From CAZWEJ01 sp964632435 (GTDB lineage: Bacteria > Patescibacteriota > Saccharimonadia > UBA4664 > SCTI01): 64,000 nucleotides of DNA. The notes under the pieces were generated by a model. The model had not been told where the DNA came from. It made no database searches and worked only from the letters and a program-made list of their open reading frames with translations. This document shows, one piece after another, positions 60,284-64,000 of the stretch. Location of the stretch: positions 6,826-70,825 of the forward strand of contig CAZWEJ010000002.1 of NCBI GenBank assembly GCA_964632435.1. Reading direction: 5' to 3'. The translations under genes and the position numbers were made by a program. Numbering within the stretch: the stretch's first letter is position 1; each line of letters begins with the position of its first letter.

Positions 60284-61431
60284 ATGTTTAGAAAATTTGT
60301 TAAGTTTTTCATCCCAAAAAGCCTCTTTAAAAAGATTGAGCCATTTGGTCACTTGCTTGAATCGATTGTGCTCAACATTATTCATGGTTTTCCGGCGCGC
60401 GGAATAAAGGTTATTGGTGTAACCGGGACTGATGGTAAAACAACGACAACCACACTCATCTGGAGCATGCTCAAAGAAAGTGGAGTTAAAGCTGGCTACA
60501 TGACTACGGTTGGATATGGTAGCCACAAAAAGCAGCGACTTAATAAAGTGCACATGACCACCATGCCTATTGGACCGATGCTAAAGCGAATCAAGGAACT
60601 TAAAGCAGAGGGTATTGAATGGCTGGTGCTCGAAACTACTAGCCACGCCCTGGCTCAAAATAGAGTTTGGGGCATTAATTACAGTTTGGCAGTAATGACC
60701 AACCTTGGTCACGAGCATCTGGATTACCACGGTACTTTTGAACAGTACCGAGATGCTAAGCTCAAGCTTTTTAGTAAAGCTAATGCTTATCGTGGGGGTA
60801 TGCAAGCTGGCATTGTAAATGCCGATGATCCGTCTGGATATATCTTCGCCAGTGAGGTTCAGAATCCTTTAAGTTACGGAGTTGAAAAGGGCGACATCCG
60901 AGCAACAGACATCAAGTCGACAAGTACGGGTAGTCACTACATTGTTCGCCGAGGTGACGAGTCGTTGCACATCAATGTAAACATTCCGGGCAGCTTTAAT
61001 GTCTATAATTCACTGGCTGCAGTTTGCGTCGGTATCAAGCTTGATCTAACCAACGAGCAGATAGAGAAGGGGATTGATTCCCTAAAGGCTGTTGAGGGCA
61101 GGATGACCAGCATTGAAGAAGGACAGGACTTTTCCGTCATTGTTGATTTTGCTCACACGCCAGATTCGTTTGAGAAGCTGCTATCAGATATGCGAAGGCA
61201 GACCAAAACACCTCGTCGCCTGATAGTAATGTTTGGCTCTGCGGGTCGGCGCGACGAAAGTAAGCGTGCTATTCAGGGTGAGATCGCAGGGCGCTATGCA
61301 GATGTAGTTGTGGTTACAGAAGAAGACGATCGCGATGTTGATGGCAACGAGATCATGCAGCAAATCGCGAGTGGGGCAGAGATCTCTGGCAAAAAGCGAG
61401 ACGAGGATTTGTTCTTAGTTCACAACCGAAC
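60284..61431 (+). CDS. murE: MurE-like Mur ligase (3' end in gap)
   Basis: At least 382 residues, cut by the gap. N-terminal domain short; ATP-binding VTGTDGKTTTTTLIWSM, LETTSHALAQNRVWG and TNLGHEHLDYHG are MurE-type motifs; C-terminal part has VDFAHTPDSFEKLL and the metal/substrate region FGSAGRRDESKR. Adds the third amino acid to UDP-MurNAc-dipeptide. The DNPR motif that tells Lys from DAP specificity lies at or beyond the gap, so specificity cannot be read. Confidence 0.88.
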
Positions 61432-61531
61432 NNNNNNNNNNNNNNNNNNNNNNNNNNNNNNNNNNNNNNNNNNNNNNNNNNNNNNNNNNNNNNNNNNNNN
61501 NNNNNNNNNNNNNNNNNNNNNNNNNNNNNNN
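61432..61531. other. Scaffold gap, 100 N
   Basis: Exactly 100 N between two convergent genes, each missing its 3' end. The true gap is probably several hundred bases. Confidence 0.99.
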
Positions 61532-62106
61532 TTACGGCTCTCTTCATCAAAAGCACCCGGAAAGAACATAACGGTGTCTTGGTCAATCGGGCTCATAGCG
61601 GTATCAAGATGGTAAAAGCGTGGATCAACCAAGTGCATACTTACGGTATCTTTCCCAAAGAACTCCCGAAGCTCATGGTGGGACTCCTTTGATGATCTAT
61701 TCTGGCCCCAACCTGCAAATATCGTGTCTCCAGAGTACAAAATATCGCCCTCTCCTTCGCTGGGGTTTTGAGGGCGGTAAATCTGGGCATACCCGTTTTC
61801 CATAAACCATTTCTCAAATAACTCTGTCTCCGGTCTTCTTTCAACCGCATGCTCGCCAAAATTGGTTGAAAACACCTTTCCATCAATAACGAGTGCACCA
61901 TTAGCAGAGAAAACCATATCTGGTAAACCTCGAACTGGTTCGATAATCTCAACCTTATATCCCAGATCAATATATGTGTCATGCAGGTTTTGCCACTGTT
62001 TCTTCGCAAGCTCAACATCAACCGGGTTGTCTAAATGCATCCATGCATTAATCTCGTAAGCTACTTCAAAGTAATCCGGACGGCACATTAAGACAGTCTT
62101 TTTCAT
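61532..62106 (-). CDS. DDAH/amidinotransferase-like hydrolase (3' end in gap)
   Basis: 191 residues present from ATG 62106. Pentein-fold motifs of the dimethylargininase/arginine deiminase superfamily: LPDMVFSANGALVIDGKVF (substrate Asp region), EGEGDILYSGDTIFAGWG, and FYHLDTAMSPID with the catalytic His. The catalytic Cys would lie in the missing C-terminus. May hydrolyse arginine derivatives or related guanidino compounds; exact substrate unknown. An extended -10 (TGA-TAGAAT) ends 7 nt before the ATG. Confidence 0.82.
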
Positions 62107-62113
62107 GAATTCA

Positions 62114-62122
62114 ATTCTATCA
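62114..62122 (-). promoter_or_regulatory. Extended -10 of the DDAH-like gene
   Basis: TGA followed by TAGAAT (62114-62119), 7 nt before the ATG. Confidence 0.55.
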
Positions 62123-62137
62123 GTTAAGGCAAGAGTA

Positions 62138-62166
62138 TTGACAATGAATGCCTCCATAAATAGCAT
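62138..62166 (+). promoter_or_regulatory. groESL promoter
   Basis: TTGACA (62138-62143) and TAGCAT (62161-62166) with a 17-nt spacer, directly upstream of the CIRCE-like operator. Confidence 0.65.
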
Positions 62167-62170
62167 TGAA

Positions 62171-62197
62171 TTAGCAGTCACTCACGCAGAGTGCTAA
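62171..62197 (+). promoter_or_regulatory. CIRCE-like operator (HrcA site)
   Basis: TTAGCAGTC-N9-GAGTGCTAA. This is the CIRCE inverted repeat with one mismatch in the left arm. It overlaps the expected transcription start of groES, so HrcA repression is expected; hrcA itself is not in the window. Confidence 0.9.
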
Positions 62198-62225
62198 TTT
62201 TGTGAGAACTAAAGGAGGACTATCC

Positions 62226-62489
62226 ATGAAACTACAGCCTTTAGCCGATCGATTGGTCGCAAAGCCACTTGAGGCTCAAGAAAAAACTACATCAGGGTTT
62301 TATGTTCCCGATTCGGCCAAAGAAAAGCCACAGATGGCCGAGGTCGTTGCTGTTGGTAAAGAAGTTAAGGAGATCAAGGTAGGGGATAAGGTGGTTTACA
62401 GCCAATACAAGCCCGATACCGTAAAGGTCGACTCGCAAGAATTAATGATCATGAAGGAAGAAGACGTCCTCGCGGTCGTCGTTAAGTAG
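62226..62489 (+). CDS. groES: Co-chaperonin GroES
   Basis: 87 residues from ATG 62226, with GGAGG nine bases upstream. KLQPLADRLVAKPLEAQEKT start, mobile loop KTTSGFYVPDSAKEKPQ, and GDKVVYSQY are family features. Forms the lid of the GroEL chamber. Followed by groEL after 9 nt. Confidence 0.96.
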   Translation: MKLQPLADRLVAKPLEAQEKTTSGFYVPDSAKEKPQMAEVVAVGKEVKEIKVGDKVVYSQYKPDTVKVDSQELMIMKEEDVLAVVVK

Positions 62490-62498
62490 GAGGATCAA

Positions 62499-64000
62499 AT
62501 GGCGAAACGTATTATTCCAGATAACGAAGCACGAAAGCGTGTACTTGAAGGAGCCGAAGAGCTCTACAATGCTGTAAAAGTTACTATGGGTCCAAAGGGC
62601 CGTAACGTTGTTATTGGCAAGAGCTATGGTGGACCAAGTGTTACTCACGACGGTGTAAGTGTGGCAAAAGCGGTTGAGATTGAGCAGACCAAGGATGATG
62701 ATACTCTTGGTCGAGGCGTTGGTGCCGAGCTGGTAAAACAGGCCGCTAGCAAAACAGGTGACGATGTTGGTGATGGTACAACGACTGCTACGGTTTTGAC
62801 CTACCATATTCTTAAAGAAGCCAATCGCATGATCGAGGCTGGTCATAACCCGATGGACCTTAAGAAAGGTCTTGATGAAGAGGCTCAAAAAATAATCAAG
62901 CAGATCTCCGGCATGAGCGAGAAAATCGCTGGTAATAAAGATCGAACCGCCCAAGTTGCAACAATTTCTGCTGGGGATAAAGAGATTGGCGATCTAATTG
63001 CTGAAGTTATTGATGCAGTTGGTGAGGACGGAAGCGTAACCGTTGAGCAGTCACAAACTCTGGGTATAGAGAAAGAGATTGTTGAAGGCTTTAAGGTTGA
63101 TCGAGGCTACGTTAGCCCTTACATGGTTACAGATACCGCTCGCATGGAGTCGGTTTACGAGAAGCCGCTGATCATGCTGACCGATAAGAAGATCTCTAGT
63201 ATTCAGGATATTTTGCCGCTCCTAGAGAAGATTGCTCAAACCGGGAAGAAAGACCTTGTTATTGTTGCGGAAGATGTTGAGGGCGAGGCATTAGCAACCT
63301 TGATTCTCAACCGTTTGAAGGGTGTCTTCAATACGCTTGCCATTAAAGCTCCAAGCTTTGGCGAGCGACGTAAGGCGATCCTAGAAGACATGGCCATTCT
63401 TACCGGCGCAACAGTTATTAGCGACGAGCAGGGAATTACTTTCGAAAACGCATCACTTGATATGCTCGGAACTGCTCGCAAAATAATCGCCACTAAAGAT
63501 GACACCACTATTATCGAAGGCGCCGGAAACCACAAAGAGGTTGATAGCCGAATCGTTCAGATCAAAGCTCAAGCCGAGAACGCCACCAGTGAGTTCGAGA
63601 AAGAGAAGCTTGAGGAGCGACTGGCCGCTCTTGCAGGTAAAGTTGCCGTGATCAAGGTCGGAGGCGCTACCGAGACCGAGATCGAAGAGAAGAAAGACCG
63701 CGTTGATGACGCAGTCCACGCAACCAAGGCTGCTGTTGCCGAGGGCATTGTCCCGGGAGGTGGTGTTGTCTTGGTTGATCTAAGTCGCGATATCGATATG
63801 GAGCCTACCAAGGTTGGTAACTCGCACGATGCTGGAAAGCTCATTCTTAAGAACGCCCTTGTTCAGCCATTCACACAGTTAATGAAGAATGCTGGTCTCA
63901 ACGCCGAACAGAAGCTCTCAAAGGTGTTGGATAGCAAAGAGCGGGGACGTGGTTTTAACGTAAACTCACCAGAAAAGCTCATTGATCTTAAGGCTGAGGG
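62499..64000 (+). CDS. groEL: Chaperonin GroEL (runs off the window)
   Basis: First 500 residues of about 545. Start MAKRIIPDNEARKRVLEGA after GGAGG; ATP-binding TMGPKGRNVVI and GDGTTTATVL; apical domain APSFGERRKAILEDMAILTG; KVGGATETEIEEKKDRVDDA and EGIVPGGGV in the second half. Refolds proteins with GroES under CIRCE control. Confidence 0.98.
   Translation, partial: MAKRIIPDNEARKRVLEGAEELYNAVKVTMGPKGRNVVIGKSYGGPSVTHDGVSVAKAVEIEQTKDDDTLGRGVGAELVKQAASKTGDDVGDGTTTATVLTYHILKEANRMIEAGHNPMDLKKGLDEEAQKIIKQISGMSEKIAGNKDRTAQVATISAGDKEIGDLIAEVIDAVGEDGSVTVEQSQTLGIEKEIVEGFKVDRGYVSPYMVTDTARMESVYEKPLIMLTDKKISSIQDILPLLEKIAQTGKKDLVIVAEDVEGEALATLILNRLKGVFNTLAIKAPSFGERRKAILEDMAILTGATVISDEQGITFENASLDMLGTARKIIATKDDTTIIEGAGNHKEVDSRIVQIKAQAENATSEFEKEKLEERLAALAGKVAVIKVGGATETEIEEKKDRVDDAVHATKAAVAEGIVPGGGVVLVDLSRDIDMEPTKVGNSHDAGKLILKNALVQPFTQLMKNAGLNAEQKLSKVLDSKERGRGFNVNSPEKLIDLKAE

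Overview
The window looks like chromosomal DNA of a Patescibacteria (CPR) bacterium, most likely Candidatus Saccharibacteria. This is inferred from gene content and style, not from a marker-gene tree. Supporting points are compact genes with many 1-4 nt overlaps, TGA used as a stop (standard code 11), almost no biosynthetic metabolism, a PrgI/TraC/VirB4-type secretion locus with many small pilin genes, a large surface-glycan locus, and FemAB-type and muralytic proteins. Three runs of exactly 100 N (52028-52127, 57728-57827, 61432-61531) are scaffold gaps.

Layout. 97-717: LexA with an operator-like repeat inside its own promoter. 792-10201: secreted and envelope proteins (two beta-helix proteins ending in dockerin-like modules, a VanW protein, a mannose-1-phosphate guanylyltransferase, an anchored Ig-like protein and a protein with three Ig-like repeats). 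10185-25797: an AT-rich surface-polysaccharide locus with GT4 and GT2 glycosyltransferases, Wzm/Wzt ABC exporter, Wzx-like flippase, three methyltransferases and a large GT-C-like membrane protein. The locus ends in a glycosyltransferase gene whose last 350 bp jump to much higher GC. 25871-32917: the conserved origin region, khpB-yidC-rnpA-rpmH on the minus strand and dnaA-dnaN-recF-dciA-like on the plus strand, with DnaA-box-like sites between rpmH and dnaA.

32914-49974: a type IV secretion-like system. The minus-strand genes encode two VirB6/TrbL-like membrane proteins, PrgI, a TraC-type N-terminal protein, a VirB4 ATPase, a 937-residue membrane protein ending in an M15-like peptidase domain, an SLT plus M23 cell-wall hydrolase and a PEGA/propeller-like protein. 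Divergent to these is an array of eight small VirB2-like pilin genes. No relaxase or VirD4 coupling protein is seen, so a pilus/secretion/attachment role is at least as likely as conjugation. This is the most interesting system in the window.

50117-64000: Hsp20, ComF, four tRNAs (three Ser, one Arg) plus a partial Ser copy at a gap, small GC-rich ORFs of unknown function, valS with a TPR gene, tsaD (gapped), two FemAB-type aminoacyltransferases, a MurE-like ligase and a DDAH-like hydrolase (both cut by a gap), and groES-groEL under a CIRCE-like operator. Several genes have a -10 hexamer ending only 6-7 nt before the start codon, which suggests frequent leaderless transcription.
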